A stretch of DNA of 64,000 nucleotides from Patella vulgata (lineage: Eukaryota; Mollusca; Gastropoda; Patellidae). The first letter of the stretch is position 1, and the number at the start of each line of letters is the position of its first letter. The translations under genes and the position numbers were made by a program. Under the pieces are notes generated by a model that saw only the letters and a list, made by a program, of their open reading frames with translations, had not been told where the DNA came from and ran no database searches. This document shows, one piece after another, positions 1 to 12,900 of the stretch. The DNA lies in the NCBI RefSeq assembly GCF_932274485.2, contig NC_065887.2, positions 9,458,001 through 9,522,000 on the forward strand, read 5' to 3'.

Positions 1-180
1 CTTGGTTCACTCTTGTCAGTGGTGCAGGGCAGAGGGTCTGGCAAGGGGAAACGTATAGTCGTTCGGCGTGCACGTAAAATATCCCTTGCCAGTTTGAATT
101 CGATATAAGGGTGGGTCGTATGCCAGTCTTGATTAGCCCAGTCGGGGCAGAATAGTAGGACGTTGAACCCCATTTCAATT
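1..180 (+). mobile_element. SINE family 1, cut by the window edge
   Basis: Body and 3' end: CTTGTCAGTGGTGCAGG, then GTGCACGTAAAATATCCC, ending ACGTTGAACCCCATTTCAAT. Confidence 0.8.
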
Positions 181-924
181 CCTTTCGAATTTCGATCGTA
201 GTGATCGATGAGTCGAATAGTAAAGGATATAGTAACAGTGCTTGATAAAGTTTCATATTGAACAGATGTGAACAGATTTCCAGGCATCTTTTAGAAATAA
301 AATAGAATTGGGTTTAACATTCTACTTTTTGGCACCAATCAGGCTAAAATGCTATTTGAAACTTTGTCCAGACAGCGGAGCTACGATCTACTCTCTTTCG
401 AGTTCTAACTATCAGGGGGTCTTTAACGTGCTGGCGTTGGCATAAAAAGTACTTCGATTGGCCTTCCAGTCCGACCGACTGACTAGGCGGTTTTCTTTGC
501 CAAGCTCTCCATCCTGCCCCACTGATAATGGGAAACCCGACTGGAAAACCAGAGGAACTCACCAAACATACTTAGGCCCCGGGTCTTTTAGAATAAATAC
601 ATTTGTGATACGTAGGTAGGCAACTTTCAAAATAAAAGACTTTTGTAACTCTATGTTCGAAAAGAGATTGATAATACCAGATATTCTGCGCAAACTCAAC
701 CGTCACCAGAATTTCAAGAACGGCCAACGGACGAAAAGAAAATTCCCGCTTACCCTGTCCGGAAAAAACGGTTGCAGTCGTACATAAAACAAAATGGCAG
801 ACACTCTGAGGTAGCACCTGTCATTCCGAACTATACGCCGAACAGTTATTAAAAATATCAAAAAGAAAACACCGAAAACAAATCAATCTGTGTCTGTAAT
901 TATTATCTAAATTTTATTCTATAG
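181..924. other. Region before the first recognisable integrin exon
   Basis: Apart from SINE copies (to 180 and 305-566) I see no exon of the integrin N-terminus here. It probably is intron, with the signal-peptide exon outside the window. Confidence 0.45.
305..566 (-). mobile_element. SINE family 1, diverged copy
   Basis: Reverse orientation. It begins GGGTTTAACATTCTAC and keeps the order of the family body (CAGCGGAGCTACGATCTACT, ATCAGGGGGTCTTTAACGTG). Confidence 0.75.
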
Positions 925-3900
925 GGCGTACAGATACAAGGCATCGACTCCTATATCCTATAACCCTGGAAGGATTTGGAAGCTGCTTGAATCAGATATC
1001 CAATTCCAAAATTTTGGTAGGTATCTTTTTATGTATGAATTATGAAATTATCAACTGGGAAACAGATTATTTAGTTTTCTAAATTATAATAAAAACAAAT
1101 CTAGTCTATAATCCTGAAGTGATAGATAAGCCTTACTAATTGAAATATCTGTTTAAAGATCCATATCAAGGGTTTTACAAAAGTATAAGTACGGCCTGCC
1201 ACGTGTATGACATCTTACATCCGTTATTATTGTTAATCATTTAAAAAAAAAAGGTCAGACATTAGGATTAACAAACTATTATCGAGGGGGGTGGGTGGGT
1301 GAGCCATAGACCTGCCATATATATATGGACAACAATATACAATATCTCCATTTGTGTGCAAATGAAATAAACGGATAGTTTACTGCTCGGAATTTCAATA
1401 CAGATGGTTATATCAAAGAGGTATAAAAGACATTGAAAACGTCCAAGTGTTGTTTTAAATGAAATGAAGTCTATACGTTTATTCCCCAATCTATCACAGA
1501 TATGTGCACCAAGATTCAAGGACTTAAGGTTTCAAAAACAGGCCTACGTTACGGGTCGATGTATTATTACCAATACAGACCTTAGATCCAGAGTCAACAG
1601 CTCTTTACCAGTGGAAGATAAATTGAATTATACGGATGGGAAGCTTGGATTCGTACAGGGTATGGCTGAATCCGGATTTTCATGTGACTCGTTAGAGGTA
1701 AGGGAAACAACAGTCCGTATTAGCACTGGATCGGGGAGATTTTATTTGAAATTTAAATTTAACTAACTTAATACTCGTCTTGTTAATTATGTTGATATTT
1801 TTGGTATCATAAAAGCTTTTTATAAGATAACTTCTTTCGAGAAGTTGGAACTTCACTTTCGGTGAAATTTATATAGCGCCAAATCCACAATCTGAATGAA
1901 ATGGGGTTAATCGTCCTACTGTTCTGCTCCTATACTGGGCTAATGAAGACGGGCATACGCCATACAGTGTGCTATGAGGGAAATTTTGCCCGGGCAGCGG
2001 CACTATCGCCCACTTAGTCACCGTGGCTCCCAAATAAACAATCTGATTGAAATAACAGATGTATATTTCATTCTATGGCCTGCACAAAATACAGATCTGA
2101 CCGGCTGTAGTGGAAGGTCGTAACAGACCATTTCATTGGTTAATCCCTTACATCAACCAGAACACAGGTTATATGACAACTCTTCCAGATTCTAGTGTAG
2201 TTAAGACAAGTAAAACTAAATTGTGAACTATAAATAACAAAACGAATTATGGATCTGTGTTTTAATCAGATTGGCCAAATCAACAAAACGTGTTCATAGT
2301 ACATACAAACCCACATACAAAAGTTCATTGGCTCTAATGTTCTAAATGGATTTTGAAAAGATGAATTTTTGATCGAGATTTGAAGATAGACAATGAAGTT
2401 ACGAAATGATCTTCTTCTGGAAGGGAATTTCATCATTCTGCGCCGACAACAATAAATGATAGGTTTTATCTTTATATTTTTAAACTGTTTCAATGGCATT
2501 TAGTAATTGAACTAGAGTATACAGGTCACAATTCTATGGAATACAATTACTGCTTATTACTGAGCAACGTACACGTAATAAAGGGAGATCTCTGGTTTGT
2601 CAGCATTAACTAAGTATTGTTGTGTACATGTATATATTGTCCTGTCATATTTTCATTTTTTATCATAGCTTGATAATGACTAGAGAAGCCTAGTCGAAAC
2701 GTCGCTCAGTAAAAAGCCGTAATTGTATTCCATAGAATTGTGACATGTATACTTTATATTTTTATTCCCACTGAATCCAAAATATCTGATCGTCATTTGT
2801 TGCTTTTTTTTAATCCCCTGCAAACTTCACTAACAGGAATATCAGTTCAAAATGGTTAAATTCCATTCGATATTTACAAAGATATGTGGAATTGAACATT
2901 TGCCAACATTCGGATGCACTGCAGACGATATATGGGATGTGGTCAAAACTATATCCAACACCGCCTATAATTATTACTGAAATCTATTGATGGGCTTTTT
3001 TATAATCCGGTTAAATCCAAACCGAAAGATTAACAACCGTTGATATTTTGATTTGGTTCTTTTAATGAAATGTTAAATAATCAAATTGGGTACATATCAT
3101 ATTAGACGTGAACAAATTAGATATTTTTCCGAGAAATACAAATCAACAGCTTTACAATTCATTATACTATAATATGTTTATCTTCAGTCAGAAACATATG
3201 TACTCGGTGCTCCAGGTCTGAACTCCTGGAGAGGTAAGTATTTCTAGTCTTATATCTAACATTCTGATTTTTAATAAACCGCGGTTCATAATGTTTTTTT
3301 TAGGCGGCTAAACCACCGGCATTATTTGGAGAAAACTGACGTCAGTCTATTTCACCACCTGAACAGTGGCGGTGCCAAGGGGGGGGGGGGCAAGCCTGCC
3401 CTCTGTTTGCCCCCCCCCCCCCCCGCCAATAATTTTAGAAAATAAAAAAAAGTATTTGTGATACGGTTCGGTAAACAATACCTTCTACGGTGAATAAATC
3501 CCACATCCCCACTCAGTCATAGACTTGCATCTTGTAGAGCATTTCAGAGAGTCTATTTTTCAAAATTTTCCCAAATACCACAACAAAAACATGCTACTTT
3601 TTGGCCATTTTGTTCTCTGGTCGGATAAACTAGTGATCAGGCGACGGACGGTATCTGGTCAGATATATTTATCTTAACGATCGGTACCTGACTGAATACT
3701 GTCAGACAGAATTTCCCGCAGTCTATTTTTCAAATTTTCTGGGGGAGGTCTCCAATACCCTCCGTAATGACTGGGCTTCGCCGAGTTTCGCAAGTCCGTT
3801 CGTTTGACACTTTACTTCAACGATCAGTGCCTGAAATACTGCCAGGCTGCATTTCCGGCAACTTGTTTTTCAAAATTTTCTGGGGGAGCCCCCCTACCCC

Positions 3901-6900
3901 TAGTTGAAGCTCGTTCCTTTGCCCCCTTAACCTTGGACTTTGCCCCAGCTTTGCCACTCCAACCACCGACGGCTGGCGCCGCCACTGCACCTGAACTTGC
4001 TATATCAGCACCATTAACTGTCCACAACCTTTCATTCCTAGTTATCGGTGAAGTAGAATGAGCGACTACCGGTCTTTATGTAATGACCGCATATGACAAC
4101 GTTTTGAATTGCAGGTGGATTTGCTGTAATAAAGGGAGGTAACTACGAAGATTCAATAGTAGATATTCCAAGACAAAAACAAAAGATGAACGATAATCTA
4201 GGTAAGTAGATAATAGGCGTATAAGAAAATCTTGGAAAGATCGTGGATTGTTTCTGAACAGTTTGACAGTTTACAGTACGATTTTCATTGATAGTTTTTA
4301 GTTTCGCTTTGTCCAGACAGTCTCGTGTCCGTCTAATATTCATTGAATTTTAAGTACCAGGGATACTATCTGAACGACGGATTGTTGTTCGTCCTGTATC
4401 ACTGAGAAGTGGATACCAACGTGGAAAATCTCCAGGGGCAGCCTGTGTTAGTAATTCGGCGCCTTACTTACTTAGCTACCTTGACTCAACCAACCAAGAT
4501 TAGTTTAGGGAATCAGTAGTCAATCATAATGCTTGCTTGGCGATGCGCTTAAACATACATTATGCAAGAGCTAAATCTGCCTACTGCGGGTCTATCTTTA
4601 GGCCTGAAATGTTATCGAAATTATTAATTAGACATTAATTAACTTATCCAAACCATAATCAACTCACGATGACATCGCTAGCCTGCGTTGTTTATTGGAT
4701 TAGCTTCCGATTTGCTTTTCGGCTTCCATTCATAATTAAATCATGAATATGTTTTTTATTGTAACGACTTTAGTAATTTTGATCGATATGTTAGGCTAAA
4801 ATCTCGGTTCAGAGTATTTTGACTGAAATTAAAGTACTCACAATAATGAGGTGGTATTGGTTGGTATAGGGAAGCACTGCGGAAATATTCCCGTCCAGTG
4901 ATATATACTAGGGACATCTTCGTTCTTCTTTTGTGCTGCTAAAATCGTACTTTCTCGAAATGTTGAAAGTCAATTTTGAAAATACGTTACAGCTTCAAAA
5001 CAAAAAAATATCTGATAGATAATTTTTGCATAATTCTAAAATATCAACAATAAATCATAAAGGGTAAAATTGATCGTTGAAGTACGACCACTTCATCCGC
5101 GCCGTGAGCGAAGATTTAGATATCTCGATTCGATGTCTTTACATCCTTAATAGTTTATGTCAATCATTTACGTTACAAACTTTCTTTACGTAGGTTATGC
5201 TGTTGTGGGAGGCCGTTTTTGTTCTAACAAAAGGATATGTTTTGCTGCTGGGGCACCAAAATTTAATCATATAGGTCGAGTAAGTAATACTATTTTTATT
5301 TAATAAAAGACTGAGCAATATGACACTACATGTGCAGAGCAATCTGATACTACCATGTGCAGAGCAATCTTGCACCCCATGTACTGACCAATCTGACACT
5401 CCGTGTACTGAACAATTTGACACTCCATTTATTGACCAATTTGACACCTCATGTGCAGAGCAATTTTGCACCCCATGTACTGACCAAACTGATACTCCAT
5501 GTACTGACCAATCTGACACTAGATGTACTGACCAATCTGAAACTCAATGTGAAAACAATCTAACACTCACTCTACGTAAGATTATACATGTCTGCGAAAG
5601 ACATAAGTAATGTTGTTATGTCGAACGCTTTCATTCGGTAGAAAATTTTTATAAAATCAAATAGTTACATCTCTGTCTAGAATCCAGTCAGTGTATCAAT
5701 GGTAATGTAATCGAGAATTTAATTTCTCAACGAAACCAAATGAACCGAGTACTTTCATTTTTCAGGTTTTATTGTTTGAAAGAATTCATGGGAATGAAGT
5801 CATTCAGTTATTGGAGCTCGGGTGTCCTGATCAAGTAAGGGAGATAAAGCTCCAAATTCTGCAGTGATAATATATATTTTTGTGTCTTATTGGCGATCTC
5901 TTTTAATTGTTCATAATTCTAACTGGAAACATCCTAGAAACCGAGGTCATCTACAGATTTTTATAATGTCGATTTTGGCTGAGGGTTCTGGTGTGTGTTT
6001 ACGGGCTTTAATGTCAATTGCGATCTTCTTTCGGATCTGTTTTTGCGTTTGTACGTTTCAATGGTTTTTTTTATTGAGGGCCTGTTTTTGCGGGTTTCAA
6101 TGGAGTCTTATTACCGCTCTGTTTAGTGTTTACAGACCTCAAGGGGTCACATGTCGCGTCTGCTTTTGTGTTTACACGTTTCAATCGGGTCTTACTACCG
6201 TTCTGTTTTGTGTTTACTGACTTCAATGCGGTCTTATTTAGAACCTGTTTTTGTGTTTACAGACTTCAATGGGGTCTTATTTCGGGTCTGTTTTTGTGTT
6301 TACAGGATTCCATGGGGTCTTATTTCGGGTCTGTTCTGTGTTCAGCTGATGTTAATGGTGATGGTTGGGATGATTTACTTGTTGGTGCTCCGTTTTATAC
6401 CAAAGTTGGCCCGGACGAAGGACGTGTGTGGATTTTCATTAGTCAAAAGAAAGAGCTTCAAGACAAAGTAATGTTATAATATGATCTAATTTATATATGG
6501 ATGTATTTAAAACCACAATGCTCCAACAGGCAAATAAGCATATATTTTAAACAAGAAACATGTCCCCAGTTTCAGGCGTTAAGTAAGGCCAAAATAAATT
6601 ATCCGAGTTCCGTCGTAAACTAGAAGTCTAGATGCACCATCTTAACGCTATAGAAGCACTTGTCATGTTCAAAATTTTAAACAAGAAACATGTCCCCAGT
6701 TTCAGGCGTTAAGTAAGGCCAAAATAAATTACTCAGTTCCATAGTAAACTAGAAGTCTAGATGCACCATCTTTTCTAACGTTGGTATTTTGATTTTGTTT
6801 TCTTAATTAAATAATAAATAATCAACATGAGTGCATATTAGCGTGGATTAAGCCGTGAGAAATGTGATGTTTTAGTGAAAAATGTAAATGGCGTATCCCA

Positions 6901-9900
6901 CAAGAGACCCCAATCTGTTTCACAGAGGATTACGAAAGTCTCCTAATATCCCTGTAAAAAATGACTACCTTCAACACGTGACGTGGCGTGAATCATTGGC
7001 TCAATTGCGCGTGCATTTTTTATAAGACCTTACTGGTTCGGGTGGAATGGAGCCTTTTACTCATTTTAATACCCATTTATACTAAATAGGAAATAATTTT
7101 TAACTACAAATACGTCAAAGGAAAATAGTTAATAATATTTGTGGCTCATTAAGTCGCATCGATGTCACCCTTATCAGTGATTGTCGCGGCCTAGCGAATA
7201 TTCACTGCGTATCAGTGTGAAGAGACAGGAATGGAACTTCAAACTCCACTTGCCTATCCCATAAATATTAATACAGTAAGGAAAGAAAGGCCCAACTTTA
7301 TTTGACTATTCAATGCAGATTAATGTGCAAAAGAATAAAAGCTACATCTTCTAGACTATTCAATATAGGTGAATACAGAAAGATATGAGAGCCCCAACTC
7401 GCACTAGACTATAATCAGTATATCCCAATATATTATTATGTAATTAGGAAGGATGAGCTCAAATAGATCAAACTTATTTTCCTGGAATCTTTCTAGAATA
7501 ATGTATTTCACTTTGTTTGACATTCCAGACTTATTTCCAAAATATGCCTATCATGCTATCCGGGTCCAATACAGCCTTTTCCAGATTCGGATCTTCAATA
7601 AGTAATCTTGGTGATGTGAATGGTGATGGTATCGATGGTAAGTAAGATACAACTATGTAAAAATAAGATTGAAAAGAAGAATACAACATTTTATTTTACA
7701 CACATTCACACACAGGCCTGGAAATACTTATTTAAGTAGTCGCTTGTAGCGGACAAACTTCCAAGCACTAATGAACTACTATCGGTCAATTTGAACTGTG
7801 TATCGCACATGTATTGCCAATGTCAGTACCAACATAGAAAGAACAAACGTGTGCCAAATTTTACAGACAACCGGGGAATTGTGTATTAGTGTGTCTGACG
7901 TGCATGGTCTCAGATGTGTCCTATTTCCAGGTCTTTTTCACAAACTTAATCTGTCGTCATCAAAAACAAATTCAGTTACGACCTTTTTATTATCAGACAA
8001 GTAGTAGATTACCAGTCAAACTTCGTTGATTTTTTCCGATTTTCCCCAACTGCTAAAGACCAACAAAGTGTACCATATGTTATTGGTTCAGCCCCCCCCC
8101 TTCTCTCTCGCTCTCGCCTTCTGATATTGTAACTATATATAAAGTGACATAATGTAACCGAATAACAGTAACAGATACGAATTTAGGAGGCTTTAAAGCA
8201 GGTTTATAAATACTGACTCAAATGTATTTCTACTCCCATGTCTGTAGATATTGCTGTGGGAGCAAAGGACGAAAACGGAGTTGGAGCTGTATATATTTAT
8301 CACGGTTCTGCAGATGGACAAATAGTCGAATACTCTCAACGTATCACTGGTGAAATGGTGTCTGAAAATATAACTGGATTTGGATCTCATATATCTAAAC
8401 CATTAGACGTGGACGACAACGGTTATCCAGGTACAACGTTTTTGTTATTTAAAAAAAAACAACTAGAATTCTTTGTGAACCTTTTTTTTCATAGAACAAA
8501 CTTATACGGAATACAGTTACATTAGTGATAAATAGTCATTATACTACAGTATTTAATGGTATTACAATAGTGATAAATAGTGATAAATAGTGATAAATAG
8601 TCATTATACTACAGTATTTAATGGTATTACAATAGTGATAAACAGTCATTATACTACAGTATTTAATGGTATTACAATTTTCCGGTGCTTTCTCCCCTTG
8701 TCTGTGGTGCAGGACGGATGGGGCGGGGGCTGTCAAGAAAGGGTATATCAACCGAGGTCTCGTGTACATGTTAGCATGCACATAAAAGAGCACTTCATAG
8801 TTAAAATTCAAATTAAGAGCAGGTCGTTCCGCTGTCAGGGCAAAATTTCAATCACAGTCTAATGTATGGCTATCCCAGCCTTCATTGGCCCAATTTGCTG
8901 TTGTACTGAAAATGGTACATGTCAGTGCTATCAATGTAACTACTAATAGTTTTTGTATATTTTGTTTTAGATATTGCTATTGGCTGTATCAGTTCTGACA
9001 AGGCCGTTCTATTGAGAACTCGACCAATCATTGACCTGGTTGCAGATTTAAACTTTGACTCCGAACTGATAAATCTCAATAGAACAAATTGTCCGGCTAA
9101 AGATGACGCTGAAAGCTGTATAGTTCTTACATTGTGTTTTAATTATTCTCAGATATCGGCCCCGGAACAGATAGGTAAGCATGTACACCAGACCTATCAA
9201 CATAGGTATATATTATTGATTTAGGTCATTCATCTTTAACAGAAGATTAAGTTTAAAATCCAGTTATCTTTTCTTGATTTAAACAGAAACAACCCAGGTG
9301 ACTTGTATAAATTCTCTTCCTTCTATATATAGAGAGAGTGGCAGCGTTTAACGTTCATTCAACACATCGTTTGTGCATAGGGATCTTTAGTAGTGGGACT
9401 AACCCTGAGAACCCCGGGACAACCCACGAGGTTGGACAGGGTTACTTACTCCGTGTCACGTACAAGCTGGAAATCGAAACCCCCGCCATTTCACTCAAGT
9501 TAGACCATTCGACGACCCAACTCCCCTCCTTTTATGAATAACATAAGGCTATTCCACTCCTTGTCATGTACAAGCAAGGAATCGAAACTCTCACCAGTTA
9601 GACCATTCAACCACCCACCAACCCTTCTCCATTTATGAATAATATATAAATGTATGTCTATAATGTTCTGTCTCATGATTTATGTTACAGAGATGGATTT
9701 TAATATAAGTGTGGATATTTTAAAAAGATCCAGTCTAAGAAGAGTTCAAATACACACTGAAGATGGTTGGTTTAATCAGATATCAGAAAAATTACTAGTC
9801 GAACGTGGTAAAAATAACTGCAAAAGATTTGACTTAATAACTCGTATGGTAAGAATTTTTTTATCACAGCTTCGTATGTTAAAACGAAATGAAATTAGAT

Positions 9901-12900
9901 AAATGGGGTTTAGCGTCCTACTTTTCTGCAACAACTGGGCGAATGATGGACCACTGACGCTAGAAAATCCCGGGGAACTGTATCGGTCAATACCGGGATC
10001 TAATCCCGGATCGCCTGGTTACTAAACCAGCGTCTTAATCACTGAGCCACCGTGGCCCCGGAGATATGAAAACAGTTGATTTGACACCAAATGAGATCCT
10101 TCACATACAATTCGAAACTAAAAATTCTGTATTTTGTTTAATGTAAAAAAAACGTTGTTATTATTTGATTAAAGGAGCCAAACCTCTAACTCAATGTTCT
10201 CCATAATTATTCGAAATTAAAAACACGAATTACAACTTAATATTGGTCCATTTGAATCAATATTGAAGCTGTTATCTTGCCTTGAAAATATGAAATTCTA
10301 ATATCAAATATACAAACTGTGAGTACACGAGTTGTGTATTATATGGTTTCGGGTGCCATTTGTAATAAACAAAGAAAAACATACCCTTCAAGACAATATG
10401 CGAGTAAGTAATTAGTAATGACTAAACAGATGTAAACAACCCTCCTTTAATTTAGACTGTTCACGTATTTTCACCGAGCATAATTAATTAGAAATTGCAA
10501 TAACTGTTTCGAAAATTGGATATACATCCCTTTTAGACCATTTTTCTTCCATTTTATTGTTCCAAAGAATAGAGATATACACCCTTTGAGTACACCATAC
10601 GAAAAAAGATAGCAATATAAATTCTTACTACTTTATTTGTTTAAGACACATAAAGATGGAGGTTTGAAATCAATAGAAAGAATCGATTCGAATAACATTT
10701 GGATAAAAGTGTTGGGTGGTATTTATGTTTTATATCCAAGCTTTATTCTGGTATGTTGGATCGTTTATAATCAACAGAATCATCAACAGTTACATTAGGG
10801 GACAAATCGCTTGAGTGGCAACATTATGTTTAAGATAAAACTTCTATTTCTTTTTAAAGGAAGAACGACTACAAGATCCCTTCACTGCCGTAAGAGTTGA
10901 AGCTCGGTTTAAATTAAATGAATCTAGTTTTGATCCTGGTGATATAAAACCAATCATCAACCAAACACGGCCCAATGTTTTAACCAAAGATGTGAGTATC
11001 ATTAAACACGGCCTTCTATTATATTCAAAGATTTGAGTAGGTAGCCCTCTATAATAAATATATGACTTAATCATGTGTTAAATGAGCTTTGAAACGAATC
11101 GTATTTTCAATGTGAGCGAAGTACACATTGAGATCCTTCTCAGATCACCACCAATTTCACCACTGGCTTTAATGTTAATTATCATCTCTTTGATCGTCCC
11201 TAACTTTTTCACTAAAAAAGCTGAAGACAATTTTGAAAAATCTTTAATCTAAGCTATTAAACGTCAGACTAAAATATACAAAAAATCATCCCTCTTTCGA
11301 AAACAAAACGTGTTAGGTAATGAAGGTACTGAAACGCGTAATGAGGTTTAACGCCCTACTTTGATTCACCGACTGGACTAATGAATTCTTGAAATGAAAT
11401 GGGGCTTATAATGTCCTATGTTTCTGCATCGACTTGGATAATGAATTCCTGACATGAAATGGGGAATAACGCCCTACTTCTCTGCACCGACCGGGCTAAT
11501 GAATTCGTGACATGTAACGTCCCACCTTTCTACAGCGACTTGGCTAAGGAGGAAGGGGATGGTTTTAACCAAGAAATATACAAGTATGTTATGGATAAAC
11601 TTAGGCTTTTGAATTTACCGTCGTCGCAGTTGCTGATATTTGTTGCAATGTGTAGTAGACTGGCATCTCATGTGTTCTGTTTATTTTCAGACAAGATTTC
11701 AACTTAGTTGTGGTGAGGATAATATATGCGAAGCAGATTTGGGTATCAAAGGAGAATTTGCCTTTTCCGAAGGGGAACTATTTATAACTATTAACCAAAC
11801 AGAAATTATCAATCTCGATGTCCGTTTAGTAAATTATGGAGAAAATTCTTTTGGAAGTAAAGTGAATTTCTACTGGAACGAAAACTTGTCCTACAGAACA
11901 GTTAAGTCATCTCCAAGATGGCCGATAGAATGCACCGGTAAATCTGAGAAAGATCACAATTACAAACTGACATGCACAGTTTTTCCTCCAATCAACAGAA
12001 ACCAGACTGTTAAGTTCTCTGTGCTCCTGGAGGGAGATGCATTGTCATTGAATAATGCAAAGGTTAACGTCTCTATTCAAGCCCAAACAGCCAGTCCAGA
12101 AAACAACAAGGCAAATAACGTAGCTAATTTCTCATCTGATGTTTGGATAGTGGCGTCACCTGGCATAAGTGGGTAAGTCAAGGTCAAGGTCAAGGTCATG
12201 AAATACATTGGTATATTTCCGTTAAATTCATTCCTTTTTTAAAATGAAAAAAAAAATACGTTATTGTATTTAGATCACGTATGCTTTCTGTGTGTATAGT
12301 TGTTCTGCGCGTATATTCCCTATACATCGCCAATAGGACCAGCTAACCCCGCGATCCCCCACAAGTAACCAGAATATGGTCTGATACTACAACATATTTC
12401 TATATTTTAGTAGGGTATGTAAAAATAGTCAAAAAACATTGATTTATTTTTTTTATTAGATCCCTCTTAGCAATTCTTACAGATACATTCTTGGATGTGA
12501 TTGTTCTCTGTCTGGCCCCCCTCATTCCCTCTTAAAGATATATTCCCAGGTTTGATTGCTTCCCCCTCAATCAGTCTTAAAAATACGTTCGGTCATTGGA
12601 TTGCCGCCCCTCACCCCCTCACCCCCTTAAAGATACATTCCCACGCTTGATTGGCTCCCCCTCAATCTATCTTAAAGATACATTCCCACGTTTGATTGCT
12701 TCCCCCCAATCCGTTTTAAAGATATGTTCGGCCGTTTGATTCCCCCCTCCCCGCCCCTCAAGCCCGATACATTCCCACGTTTGATTGACTTTTCCGCAAT
12801 CTGTCTTAAAGATACATTCCCACGTTTGATTGACCCCGCCTCAATCTGTCTTAACTAAATGAAAGGAACTATGGTTTAACATCTAATGTTTTCTGCACCG

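Noticed and set aside
572-817. 81-residue open frame on the - strand before the integrin exons
   Set aside because: No recognisable family, no splice partners, opposite strand to the gene; most likely chance.
5320-5610. Overlapping open frames on both strands with Cys/Thr/Asp-rich repeats
   Set aside because: They are read-through of a 24-base minisatellite, which stays open in several frames; no start context or homology.
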